NCBI GenBank assembly: GCA_023392945.1
Contig: JAEWNB010000146.1
Coordinates: 1-16,219 of the forward strand
Length of the DNA stretch: 16,219 nucleotides
Source of the DNA: Bacteroidota bacterium
GTDB lineage: Bacteria > Bacteroidota > Bacteroidia > Bacteroidales > WCHB1-69
Direction: 5' to 3'
Below the pieces are notes generated by a model that saw nothing but the letters and a program-made list of their open reading frames with translations, searched no databases and was not told the origin of the DNA. Below are positions 1-4,323 of this stretch, piece by piece. Both the position numbers and the translations under genes were made by a program. Within the stretch, counting starts at the first letter, position 1; each line of letters opens with the position of its first letter.

Positions 1-76
1 GTTCAATGTCTTCTCCTCGTAGTACTTTTAATACGATTTCTGTTTTGATTTTTGATGTGATTCTTTTCTTTTTCAT
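1..76 (-). CDS. Transposase, N-terminal fragment (cut by window edge)
   Basis: Reading leftward from an ATG at 76, 25 codons stay open to the window edge. The peptide is rich in Lys/Arg at its start and reads KIKTEIVLKVLRGEDIE near its end. This matches the opening of the helix-turn-helix DNA-binding part of IS3-type OrfA or related transposases, which typically read like K.K.EI.L.VLRGE..E. In that family this part binds the ends of the insertion sequence. Only the first helices are visible, so neither the catalytic domain nor whether the element is intact can be judged. A TAATTTTG sequence (83-90) lies only 6 bases before the ATG, too close to be a normally placed promoter unless the transcript is nearly leaderless. 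I see no clear terminal inverted repeat in 77-157. The family call is from memory of the motif. Confidence 0.6.
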   Translation of the reverse strand, partial: MKKKRITSKIKTEIVLKVLRGEDIE

Positions 77-157
77 ACGCTGCAAAATTACGATTCTTTT
101 ACTCGCAATTTTTTCGGGTCGCTATAGATAAAAGAAACTTTTTCATACGTATAAAAA

Positions 158-787
158 TTATTCAGTCTTTTTTGTTTGCTGCTTATCCGTGTTAATATCA
201 CAATTATCCTCTTCAATTAATTTAAATATTCCATTTTCTTCTTTATAAAAAACATATATGTAATCAAAATAAAGACTATTCTGTCTTGTATACAAAGTGT
301 GATTAGAATTTATGTATCGTGGTTCTTCAGCAATTGTAAAAAAATTCAAAGTCAAAAGCGTGTCTGTTTTCCTGAATATTTGATTATATTTTTCCTCACA
401 CCAATTACAATTATCTTTAATGCGAATAACTACTAAATCGTTATTATAATATAAAACTCCTCGAATTTCAATCTTCGCAAGAGATCTCTGCATAAAAAAA
501 GTCCCAATTTGAAGATAACCCATTCGTAAGTTCTTTTCTGCATTTTCTTGATCAAGGAAAATCACTCTAATATAATTACTTATTCCAATTTGACTGAAAT
601 AGCATTTACGTCCTTGTTGCTGAAAAGAATCAAGCATGTTGGCAAATGAACTATCTTGCATTATTAATAAAGGGACTGTAACTGAATCAGGAAGCAAAAA
701 TGACTCTATATTTTGTCCTTGAAGATTATTATTCGATAGAAAAGAAAAACAAAAGGATATACAGATAATAAATATAAACTTATTCAT
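158..787 (-). CDS. Exported protein of unknown function
   Basis: A 209-residue protein I do not recognise. Residues 1 to about 25 form a signal peptide: M-N-K, then a hydrophobic stretch rich in Ile, Phe and Cys, then a polar NNNLQGQ segment where signal peptidase I probably cuts. There is no clear lipobox. The mature part is mixed alpha/beta in character, with a NCNWCEEK motif around residue 127 (a CxxC pair) and further single Cys in GRKCYF and EDNCDI. These could form disulfides or bind a metal, but nothing more specific can be said. The C-terminal 15 residues are highly polar (D, K, Q, T), perhaps a disordered tail. Its reading frame is clean and it has a TAnnTTTG promoter box upstream (862-869), which supports a real gene. 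It lies beside a transposase start and a repeat-rich region, so it may be accessory. Confidence 0.75.
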   Translation of the reverse strand: MNKFIFIICISFCFSFLSNNNLQGQNIESFLLPDSVTVPLLIMQDSSFANMLDSFQQQGRKCYFSQIGISNYIRVIFLDQENAEKNLRMGYLQIGTFFMQRSLAKIEIRGVLYYNNDLVVIRIKDNCNWCEEKYNQIFRKTDTLLTLNFFTIAEEPRYINSNHTLYTRQNSLYFDYIYVFYKEENGIFKLIEEDNCDINTDKQQTKKTE

Positions 788-813
788 TTTTTTATCTATT
801 CTTATTTATATGG

Positions 814-860
814 TGTCAGCTTCCCCTTTTTAGGACAGTTATAAAAAGAGAAAGCTGACA
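814..860 (-). repeat. Long hairpin in the 5' leader of the exported-protein gene
   Basis: The arms 814-833 and 841-860 form a stem of about 19 pairs around a 7-base loop. The outer nine pairs (TGTCAGCTT against AAGCTGACA) are perfect. Further in there are two differences that become G-U wobbles in minus-strand RNA but C-A mismatches in plus-strand RNA. This asymmetry favours minus-strand RNA as the functional form. It may be a stability or regulatory stem at the start of the mRNA. Alternatively it could be a minimal relic of a transposable element, the arms being terminal inverted repeats; TGTCAGCTTnCCC..TTTTTAGGACAG has the look of an IS3-type end, but I cannot confirm it. Confidence 0.6.
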
Positions 861-861
861 G

Positions 862-869
862 CAAAGGTA
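862..869 (-). promoter_or_regulatory. Promoter -7 box of the exported-protein gene
   Basis: On the minus strand this reads TACCTTTG, an exact match to the Bacteroidota sigma-ABfA -7 consensus TAnnTTTG. No clean TTG/TTTG -33 element is seen at the usual 17-23 base spacing. The box lies 74 bases before the start codon, and transcription from it would begin inside the hairpin at 814-860. Confidence 0.5.
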
Positions 870-932
870 AAAAATGTTTTGGGATCTGTTTCATTTGGGG
901 ATAAAAATCATGGTGATTTTCAAGACAATGGG

Positions 933-952
933 CGCATTCCTTCCGGAATGCG
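933..952. repeat. Palindrome, 8-base arms
   Basis: CGCATTCC and GGAATGCG flank a TTCC loop. The loop matches that of the palindrome at 987-1004 (TATTCCC, TTCC, GGGAATA). The two may be related units whose arms have changed while keeping complementarity. Confidence 0.7.
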
Positions 953-986
953 AGGATTTGTTCGCAATTAATATGCTACCAAGCTG

Positions 987-1004
987 TATTCCCTTCCGGG
1001 AATA
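987..1004. repeat. Palindrome, 7-base arms, with an inverted partner at 2510-2527
   Basis: TATTCCC and GGGAATA flank TTCC. The segment 981-998 (AAGCTGTATTCCCTTCCG) recurs exactly in reverse complement at 2510-2527, on the other side of the HU gene. This adds to the inverted symmetry described for the 121-base repeat. Confidence 0.7.
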
Positions 1005-1037
1005 AACTTGCGATGATTTGCAACAACCAACCGAGCC

Positions 1038-1136
1038 CGCTGCAGCGCAGCGTTATATTTGTAGCCAAGGAATTCCCGACCACCCACCCCACCCGCTCCG
1101 TAGGAGCGTTATATTGGTAACCAACAAATTCACAAC
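1038..1136 (+). repeat. Hairpin-tail repeat units P1 and P2 (plus orientation)
   Basis: Two 43-base units, 1038-1080 and 1094-1136, spaced 56 bases start to start. Each has a 15-base palindrome (P1 arms CGCTG/CAGCG, P2 arms CGCTCC/GGAGCG around GTA) followed by a tail like GTTATATTTGTAGCCAA and then AATTC. P1 contains TATATTTG (1054-1061), an exact -7 box; P2 has TATATTGG there, one base off. The related units P3-P7 lie at 2339-2663. I recall similar dispersed intergenic palindromes in other Bacteroidota genomes, but know of no assigned function. Confidence 0.75.
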
Positions 1137-1140
1137 CACC

Positions 1141-1261
1141 CCGTCATCCGGTGACACTCAGGATGTGGCTAATTTACAAGCATTTCTGTCACCGTCTGCC
1201 ACCTCTTCCTCAACGAGGACGAGGAATCTTCCCCGTCGGCAATGTTCTCCGAACTTGCCGG
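1141..1261 (+). repeat. 121-base inverted repeat, left arm
   Basis: This stretch matches the reverse complement of 2728-2848 with 8 differences by my count (about 93 percent identity, no gaps). Inside it are smaller hairpin-forming modules: GTCA..TGAC at its start, TTCCTC..GAGGAA near 1207-1224, and GGCAA..GAAC..TTGCC at the end. A further partial copy is at 1342-1386, and the final hairpin alone recurs at 2887-2910. It begins about where the next palindrome of the P1-P2 tandem series would fall. Confidence 0.85.
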
Positions 1262-1267
1262 AAATAT

Positions 1268-1295
1268 GTAGAGACGCAAGATTTTGCGTCTCTAC
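1268..1295. repeat. Palindrome with 12-base arms (GTAGAGACGCAA)
   Basis: The arms GTAGAGACGCAA and TTGCGTCTCTAC are exactly complementary around a GATT loop. A second copy is at 2985-3012 with one changed base (CTCTAC to CTTTAC). I recall palindromes with GTAGAGACGC ends as a frequent dispersed intergenic element in Bacteroidota and cyanobacteria. Neither side has a T-run, so a plain terminator role is not supported. Confidence 0.8.
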
Positions 1296-1341
1296 AAACG
1301 AAAAAATCTACAAATAATTTCGGTTCGCAACACGACGACCC

Positions 1342-1386
1342 CTTCCTCAACGAGGACGAGGAATCTTCTCCGTAGGCAATGTTCTG
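1342..1386 (+). repeat. Partial third copy of the 121-base module
   Basis: This matches 1205-1249 closely: CTTCCTCAACGAGGACGAGG, then GAATCTT, then GGCAATGTTCT. It lacks the first half of the 121-base block and the closing arm of its last hairpin. It shows that the block is itself a mosaic of smaller mobile or recombining pieces. Confidence 0.75.
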
Positions 1387-1408
1387 CAGCCAAATAAAAT
1401 AAAAAGTT

Positions 1409-1416
1409 TATTTTTG
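1409..1416 (+). promoter_or_regulatory. Possible promoter -7 box upstream of the HU gene
   Basis: TATTTTTG matches TAnnTTTG exactly. It lies about 280 bases before the HU start, so a transcript from here would have a long leader carrying a 7-base-arm hairpin (TTCAACA/TGTTGAA, 1432-1451) and the three iterons. No good -33 element is visible, and no other exact box occurs closer to the gene. In AT-rich DNA the match may be chance. Confidence 0.3.
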
Positions 1417-1524
1417 TCTATTCAAATTAAGTTCAACAATTTACTGTTGAATATGTAAAGCGGTATTGCAATGAAACACACACTCAAAAGAGAGAAAATA
1501 AATTTACTCACTTATACAGTAGAA

Positions 1525-1590
1525 TTTCTTCTATAGAATAATTTTATTTCTTCTATAGAATAATTATATTTCTTCTATAGAACAATTTTA
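1525..1590 (+). repeat. Three 22-base iterons, each with the palindrome TTCTATAGAA
   Basis: Three tandem copies start at 1525, 1547 and 1569. Each begins TTTCTTCTATAGAA; copy 2 and copy 3 each differ from copy 1 by one base (ATTATA for ATTTTA; GAACAA for GAATAA). The first two palindromes are perfect and in the third TTCTATAGAA is also intact. A 22-base pitch puts the palindromes on about the same face of the helix, as expected for binding sites of a dimeric protein. They end about 100 bases before the HU start codon. Autoregulation by the HU-like protein or binding by another regulator are both possible and unproven. Confidence 0.85.
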
Positions 1591-1692
1591 TCTCTTAAAG
1601 TGAAAAAAATGAAAATGAACAAACAAAAAAATATTTCTATATAAATTAACATCTTCGGAAAAAGTCAATTTACGATTATAAATTTTATTAAA

Positions 1693-2064
1693 ATGAAAAT
1701 TAAACTTGTAGCAAGGGAAAATCCCCTCAACAGAAGCGAACCTCCTAAATTGTATGCCAACGCAGTCAATGTCGGTACAAAAGATCTTAAATCCATAGCA
1801 CAAAAAATTGCAGGACGGTCATCTCTCACCCGTGGCGATATTGAAAATGTAATTTGCAACTTTATGGACGAATTGCCGGCATTGCTTAAAGATGGTTTCA
1901 GTGTGCAGATCGGCGAATTTGGCACCATGCATTTAGCCCTCTCAAGTGAAGGAGCCTATACTTCTGAAACATTCAACATAAACAGCATCACACACAAAGT
2001 AATTTTTACACCGGGAGTTTCATTCAAAAAAGGATTAGCCGACATCTCTTATGTAAAAGAATAA
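1693..2064 (+). CDS. HU-family (DNABII) DNA-binding protein
   Basis: A 123-residue protein that fits the HU/IHF-related family common in Bacteroidota. Visible features: a basic N terminus (MKIKLVARENP), a helical region with IAQKIAGRSSLTRGDIENVICNF in the position of the HU dimerisation helices (about residues 34-60), then DGFSVQIGEFGTMHLAL (the G..V..G.FGT core strands), and a C-terminal VIFTPGVSFKKGL like the last HU strand and helix. Such proteins bind and bend DNA with little sequence preference and shape the nucleoid. It is longer than classical HU (about 90) through its N-terminal strand and tail. It stands alone in more than 2 kb of repeat-filled DNA, bracketed by a 121-base inverted repeat and preceded by iterons. 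No clear ribosome-binding site is seen, as is usual in this phylum. Which DNA it binds cannot be inferred. Confidence 0.88.
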   Translation: MKIKLVARENPLNRSEPPKLYANAVNVGTKDLKSIAQKIAGRSSLTRGDIENVICNFMDELPALLKDGFSVQIGEFGTMHLALSSEGAYTSETFNINSITHKVIFTPGVSFKKGLADISYVKE

Positions 2065-2253
2065 GCTGATAATCCCATCTTGCAAAGATCAAGGGTTCTG
2101 CGCTTTGCACCTGTTTGACATTCTAATCTTTACGTCTCACGACCACAACGGCTCTCTTGCTGCAATAACGATGGTCGCATTCAGATCGTTCTGTTAACAG
2201 GCGTCAGAAATCAAAAAAAAATGGAAAATTTATTACAACAAAAATCCTCCTTT

Positions 2254-2334
2254 TGTAAATCAATTTTAGGATTAAAATTTAATTGTAAATTAATGTCAGG
2301 ATTTAATTATTAACCTGTAAACTTATTTTAGGAC
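2254..2334 (+). repeat. Three degenerate 19-base repeats, TGTAAA...AGGAT/C
   Basis: Copies at 2254-2272, 2284-2302 and 2316-2334 share TGTAAA at the start and TTTTAGGAT, TGTCAGGAT or TTTTAGGAC at the end, spaced 30 and 32 bases. This is about three helical turns. TTTTAGGAcGAGACA at the end of the third is echoed at 2526-2540. The similarity is modest and may partly reflect AT-rich composition. Confidence 0.45.
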
Positions 2335-2338
2335 GAGA

Positions 2339-2471
2339 CACAAATATAACACTCTTACGGAGCGGCGGGGTTGGGCTCGGGAATTCGTTAGCTACAAATA
2401 TAACGCCACTCTGTGGCGGGATTGGGTGGTTTAAAATTCGCCGGATCACAATATAAAGCTCCTACCGAGCG
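2339..2471 (-). repeat. Hairpin-tail repeat units P5, P6 and P7 (minus orientation)
   Basis: Three units in tandem, with palindromes at 2350-2364 (P5), 2404-2418 (P6) and about 2457-2471 (P7), spaced 53-54 bases. P6 (2376-2418) is complete: arms CGCCAC/GTGGCG differ from the CGCTCC/GGAGCG of P2 and P4 at two positions, both compensated on the other arm. P5 is truncated after its TATATTTG (2341-2348, minus strand). P6 carries the same box at 2395-2402. P7 is diverged (TATATTG). Units are separated by a GGGATTGGGTGG-like linker. Confidence 0.75.
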
Positions 2472-2567
2472 GGATTGGGTGGTTGTTGAAATCATAAGGA
2501 GATTATTCTCGGAAGGGAATACAGCTTTTAGGAGGAGACAATCCGAATTTAAAACAATCATACCCGC

Positions 2568-2663
2568 CGCTCCGTAGGAGTGTTAAATTTGTAGCCAATG
2601 AATTCACAACGAAATACCACGCTCCAGCGGAGCGTTATATTTGTGAATAAACGAATTCACGAC
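2568..2663 (+). repeat. Hairpin-tail repeat units P3 and P4 (plus orientation)
   Basis: Units at 2568-2610 and 2620-2663, 52 bases apart. P3 has CGCTCC-GTA-GGAGTG, then TAAATTTG (2584-2591) and GTAGCCAATGAATTC. P4 has CGCTCC-AGC-GGAGCG, then TATATTTG (2636-2643) and an AATTCACGACCACCCCG end. The segment that follows, GACCACCCCGTCAGCAGGCG (2661-2680), recurs exactly at 2941-2960. Confidence 0.75.
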
Positions 2664-2680
2664 CACCCCGTCAGCAGGCG

Positions 2681-2722
2681 AGTTTTGAGTTTTTAGTTTT
2701 GAGTTTTTAGTTTTGAGTTTTT
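2681..2722 (+). repeat. 14-base tandem repeat, three perfect copies
   Basis: AGTTTTGAGTTTTT occurs three times in a row without a mismatch (2681-2694, 2695-2708, 2709-2722). Each unit is made of two heptads, AGTTTTG and AGTTTTT, so slipped-strand copy-number change is plausible. It sits between hairpin-tail unit P4 and the 121-base inverted repeat arm, with no gene close by. Confidence 0.9.
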
Positions 2723-2727
2723 ATATC

Positions 2728-2848
2728 CCGGCAAGTTCGCAGAACATTGCCAACGGAGAAGATTCCTCGTCCTCGCTGAGGAAGAGGTGGCAGCCGGCGA
2801 CAGAAATGCTTATAAATTAGCCACATCCTGAGTGTCGCCGGATGACGG
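2728..2848 (-). repeat. 121-base inverted repeat, right arm
   Basis: The reverse-complement partner of 1141-1261, with 8 differences over 121 aligned bases and no gap. The two arms bracket 1,466 bases that contain the HU gene and its iterons. Because the arms are inverted relative to each other, recombination between them would flip that segment rather than delete it. Confidence 0.85.
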
Positions 2849-2886
2849 AGCAGGTGTTGCTGATATTAGGATTTGATGAAATTCAT

Positions 2887-2910
2887 CGGCAATGTTCTCC
2901 GAACTTGCCG
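2887..2910 (+). repeat. Isolated copy of the 121-base block's terminal hairpin
   Basis: CGGCAATGTTCTCCGAAC followed by TTGCCG equals the last 24 bases of the left 121-base arm. The arms CGGCAA/TTGCCG and GTTC/GAAC form a bulged hairpin. A 13-base odd palindrome (GATGAAATTCATC, 2875-2887) abuts it. Confidence 0.7.
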
Positions 2911-2940
2911 AAAAATAACGACAAATTTTCCATTTGACTC

Positions 2941-2960
2941 GACCACCCCGTCAGCAGGCG
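2941..2960 (+). repeat. Direct copy of the 20-base segment at 2661-2680
   Basis: GACCACCCCGTCAGCAGGCG is present exactly at both places, 280 bases apart in the same orientation. A related GACCACCC or AACCACCCCGTC sequence follows units P1, P2 and P4, so it appears to be a linker module of the repeat mosaic. Confidence 0.8.
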
Positions 2961-2984
2961 AAACAAACCATCAATTTATATTTT

Positions 2985-3012
2985 GTAGAGACGCAAGATT
3001 TTGCGTCTTTAC
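2985..3012. repeat. Second copy of the GTAGAGACGC palindrome
   Basis: Same palindrome as 1268-1295, with one mismatch in the right arm (CTTTAC for CTCTAC), which still allows a G-U pair in one RNA strand. It lies about 75 bases before the promoter of the LiaF-like gene. Confidence 0.8.
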
Positions 3013-3061
3013 GAACGAACCACCAATTCGATAAAAACCGCATTAAAAAAGTTCAACACAA

Positions 3062-3095
3062 TTTGAATGATTTTGATTAATAAATAGTATCTTTG
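3062..3095 (+). promoter_or_regulatory. Promoter of the LiaF-like gene
   Basis: TTTG (3062-3065) and TATCTTTG (3088-3095, an exact TAnnTTTG) are separated by 22 bases, inside the range known for Bacteroidota promoters. The -7 box ends 24 bases before the ATG at 3120. Because an alternative TTG start at 3093 would fall within this box, the ATG is the likelier start. Confidence 0.75.
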
Positions 3096-3119
3096 CTCCT
3101 GTTTTTAAAAAATATCAAT

Positions 3120-3890
3120 ATGGAAAATGAAAAACAAAATAAAAAAACAGGTCGTTCCAACGGGATTGTTATAGGCATAATATTATTGCTAATCGGAATA
3201 TTATTTCTAAGTTTCAATTTCGGATGCTTTTCTCCTGAACTAAAATGGATTTTCTTTTCTTGGCAAATGCTGCTAATGCTCATTGGGGTTGTTCTTATTT
3301 GTAAAAGAAATTTTTTTGGTGGTGGGGCAATGTTTATAATAGGTGCTTTCTTTATCATTCCTAAGCTTATGGAATCATATCCGTATGTTTTCCCGGGAAA
3401 TCCCGAAAATTTTACGCACACATTTTGGCCGGTATTAATTATTCTCGGAGGAATCCTGGTCCTTCTTCAGGGGTTGTTTGGATTCAGAAACGGTTGTTGC
3501 GGTTATAATAAGAATAAGCCATACCACTGCAATTCATATAGAAGACGTCGCGGAAATATCGGTTTTGAAATAAACAGTGTCTTTGCAAGTAATGAACATG
3601 TTGTTCATGCAGCTGAATTTAAAGGGGCTACTTTAAATGCCGTTTTCGGAGAATTAAAATACGATTTGAGAAAGACAAACCTACCCGAAGGAGAAACTAC
3701 TCTCGAAATAAACTGCGTTTTTGGAGGAATTACCATATTCGTTCCTGCCGAATGGACTGTTTCCGTTGAAGTAAATACTGTTATGGGGGGATTTAACGAC
3801 AAAAGAACTATACAAGCATCCACAGATACAAGCAAAAAACTTATCATTTTAGGAGATTGTGTACTCGCAAGTGTTGAACTAAAAAATTAG
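3120..3890 (+). CDS. LiaF-like membrane protein (LiaF-type TM and C-terminal domains)
   Basis: A 256-residue protein from the ATG at 3120. Residues 15-35, 43-61, 66-81 and 101-120 are hydrophobic and read as four membrane helices, as in the LiaF-type transmembrane domain. A Cys/Arg-rich linker follows (NGCCGYN about 124-130, RRRR 141-144). Residues 148 to 256 form a repetitive beta-rich domain with recurring VF and GG elements (INSVFAS, LNAVFGEL, INCVFGGITIFVP, VNTVMGGF), like the LiaF C-terminal domain (DUF2154-like). In Firmicutes LiaF restrains the LiaRS envelope-stress system. In Bacteroidota such proteins are common but their role is not well defined. No two-component genes lie nearby, so a LiaRS-like circuit cannot be inferred. 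It has its own promoter and no evident terminator before the L31 promoter. Confidence 0.8.
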   Translation: MENEKQNKKTGRSNGIVIGIILLLIGILFLSFNFGCFSPELKWIFFSWQMLLMLIGVVLICKRNFFGGGAMFIIGAFFIIPKLMESYPYVFPGNPENFTHTFWPVLIILGGILVLLQGLFGFRNGCCGYNKNKPYHCNSYRRRRGNIGFEINSVFASNEHVVHAAEFKGATLNAVFGELKYDLRKTNLPEGETTLEINCVFGGITIFVPAEWTVSVEVNTVMGGFNDKRTIQASTDTSKKLIILGDCVLASVELKN

Positions 3891-3924
3891 AAAAGAATAT
3901 TTATTAAAAAAAATCAGCAAAGAG

Positions 3925-3955
3925 GTTGCAGAATAATAAAAAAATACTATTTTTG
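3925..3955 (+). promoter_or_regulatory. Promoter of the L31 gene
   Basis: TTG (3925-3927), 20 bases, then TATTTTTG (3948-3955). Both elements and their spacing fit the Bacteroidota consensus well. The box ends 26 bases before the L31 start codon. Confidence 0.8.
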
Positions 3956-3981
3956 CAGTCCGAAAATAAAAAAGCAAAGAA

Positions 3982-4248
3982 ATGAAAAAAGAGATTCATC
4001 CAAAAGAGTATAGACCAGTCGTTTTTAAAGATATGTCTAACGAATATGCATTTCTCACAAAGTCAACTGTGAAAACAAAAGATACTATTGTTTGGGAAGA
4101 CGGGAAAGAATATCCGCTCATTAAATTAGAAATTTCAAATACCTCTCATCCATTTTTCACCGGTAAGATGAAATTGGTTGACACAGCAGGACGTGTGGAT
4201 AAATTCCGCAATAAATATGCTAAGCTATACGAAAATAAAAATAATTAA
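3982..4248 (+). CDS. rpmE2: 50S ribosomal protein L31 type B
   Basis: An 88-residue protein starting MKKEIHPKEYRPVVFKDMS, with the family signature SHPFFTGKMKLVDTAGRVDKF near residues 52-72 and a basic C terminus. It is a component of the large ribosomal subunit near the central protuberance. The zinc-binding Cys residues of type A L31 are absent (there is no Cys at all), and the length, longer than the roughly 70 of type A, is that of the zinc-independent type B form. In many bacteria type B replaces type A under zinc shortage, but Bacteroidota often carry only this form; from one window I cannot tell. It has its own strong promoter and a terminator directly after it, so it is probably a single-gene unit. 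Confidence 0.97.
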   Translation: MKKEIHPKEYRPVVFKDMSNEYAFLTKSTVKTKDTIVWEDGKEYPLIKLEISNTSHPFFTGKMKLVDTAGRVDKFRNKYAKLYENKNN

Positions 4249-4265
4249 TCATATTAATTTTTTTG

Positions 4266-4273
4266 TACATTTG
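4266..4273 (+). promoter_or_regulatory. Possible promoter -7 box of the GlmU-like gene, abutting the L31 terminator
   Basis: TACATTTG is an exact TAnnTTTG and ends where the L31 terminator stem begins (4274). Transcripts starting about 7 bases later would contain only the second half of that stem and so would escape it. The start codon is 51 bases beyond the box. No -33 TTG is seen at standard spacing, so the call is tentative. Confidence 0.4.
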
Positions 4274-4311
4274 CTGAGGCTTTTATAATAAAAGAGCCTC
4301 AGTTTTTTTTT
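4274..4311 (+). terminator. Intrinsic terminator after L31
   Basis: CTGAGGC (4274-4280) pairs with GCCTCAG (4296-4302), extended by T-A and T-G pairs towards the loop, and is followed by nine T residues (4303-4311). It lies 26 bases after the L31 stop. Confidence 0.9.
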
Positions 4312-4323
4312 ATACCATCGAAT

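Larger units (their letters stand above)
788..1692. other. Gene-poor repeat region left of the HU gene
   Basis: About 900 bases without a convincing gene. Short open frames at 1018-1375 lie wholly inside the repeat units and have no recognisable product. From left to right the stretch holds the leader hairpin and promoter box of the exported-protein gene, a small AAAATCA/TGATTTT hairpin (904-920), two palindromes (933-952, 987-1004), two 43-base hairpin-tail units (1038-1136), one arm of the 121-base inverted repeat (1141-1261), a 12-base-arm palindrome (1268-1295), a partial copy of the 121-base module (1342-1386), and AT-rich sequence with a possible promoter and three iterons leading into the HU gene. 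Confidence 0.8.
2065..3119. other. Gene-poor repeat region right of the HU gene
   Basis: About 1,050 bases with no gene I can support. The first 190 bases after the HU stop have no T-tailed terminator, only a TGCAAAG/CTTTGCA pair (2081-2109) and a CTGTTAACAG palindrome (2191-2200). Next come three degenerate 19-base repeats (2254-2334), hairpin-tail units P5-P7 in minus orientation (2339-2471) and P3-P4 in plus orientation (2568-2663), a 14-base triple tandem (2681-2722), the right arm of the 121-base repeat (2728-2848), further palindromes, and the promoter of the next gene. Confidence 0.8.

Noticed and set aside
1268..1295. GTAGAGACGC palindrome as an intrinsic terminator
   Set aside because: No T-run flanks either copy and no gene ends nearby; a dispersed palindromic repeat explains it better.
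1018..1375. Overlapping open frames of 99 and 74 codons in the repeat region
   Set aside because: They lie entirely within the hairpin-tail units and the 121-base repeat, have no recognisable domain, and their composition (Pro, Ser, Thr, Arg rich) is that of translated palindromes.
2339..2471. CRISPR array suggested by the 53-base periodicity
   Set aside because: The hairpin portion varies between units while the tail between hairpins is conserved, the reverse of repeats with unique spacers. Units occur in both orientations and no cas gene is present.
3093..3119. TTG start adding nine residues to the LiaF-like protein
   Set aside because: The TTG lies within the TATCTTTG -7 box, so it would be upstream of the transcription start. 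The ATG at 3120 is at the usual distance from the box.
3120..3890. LiaFSR envelope-stress operon
   Set aside because: Only the LiaF-like protein is present. No histidine kinase or response regulator gene lies in the window, and the next gene is L31 with its own promoter.
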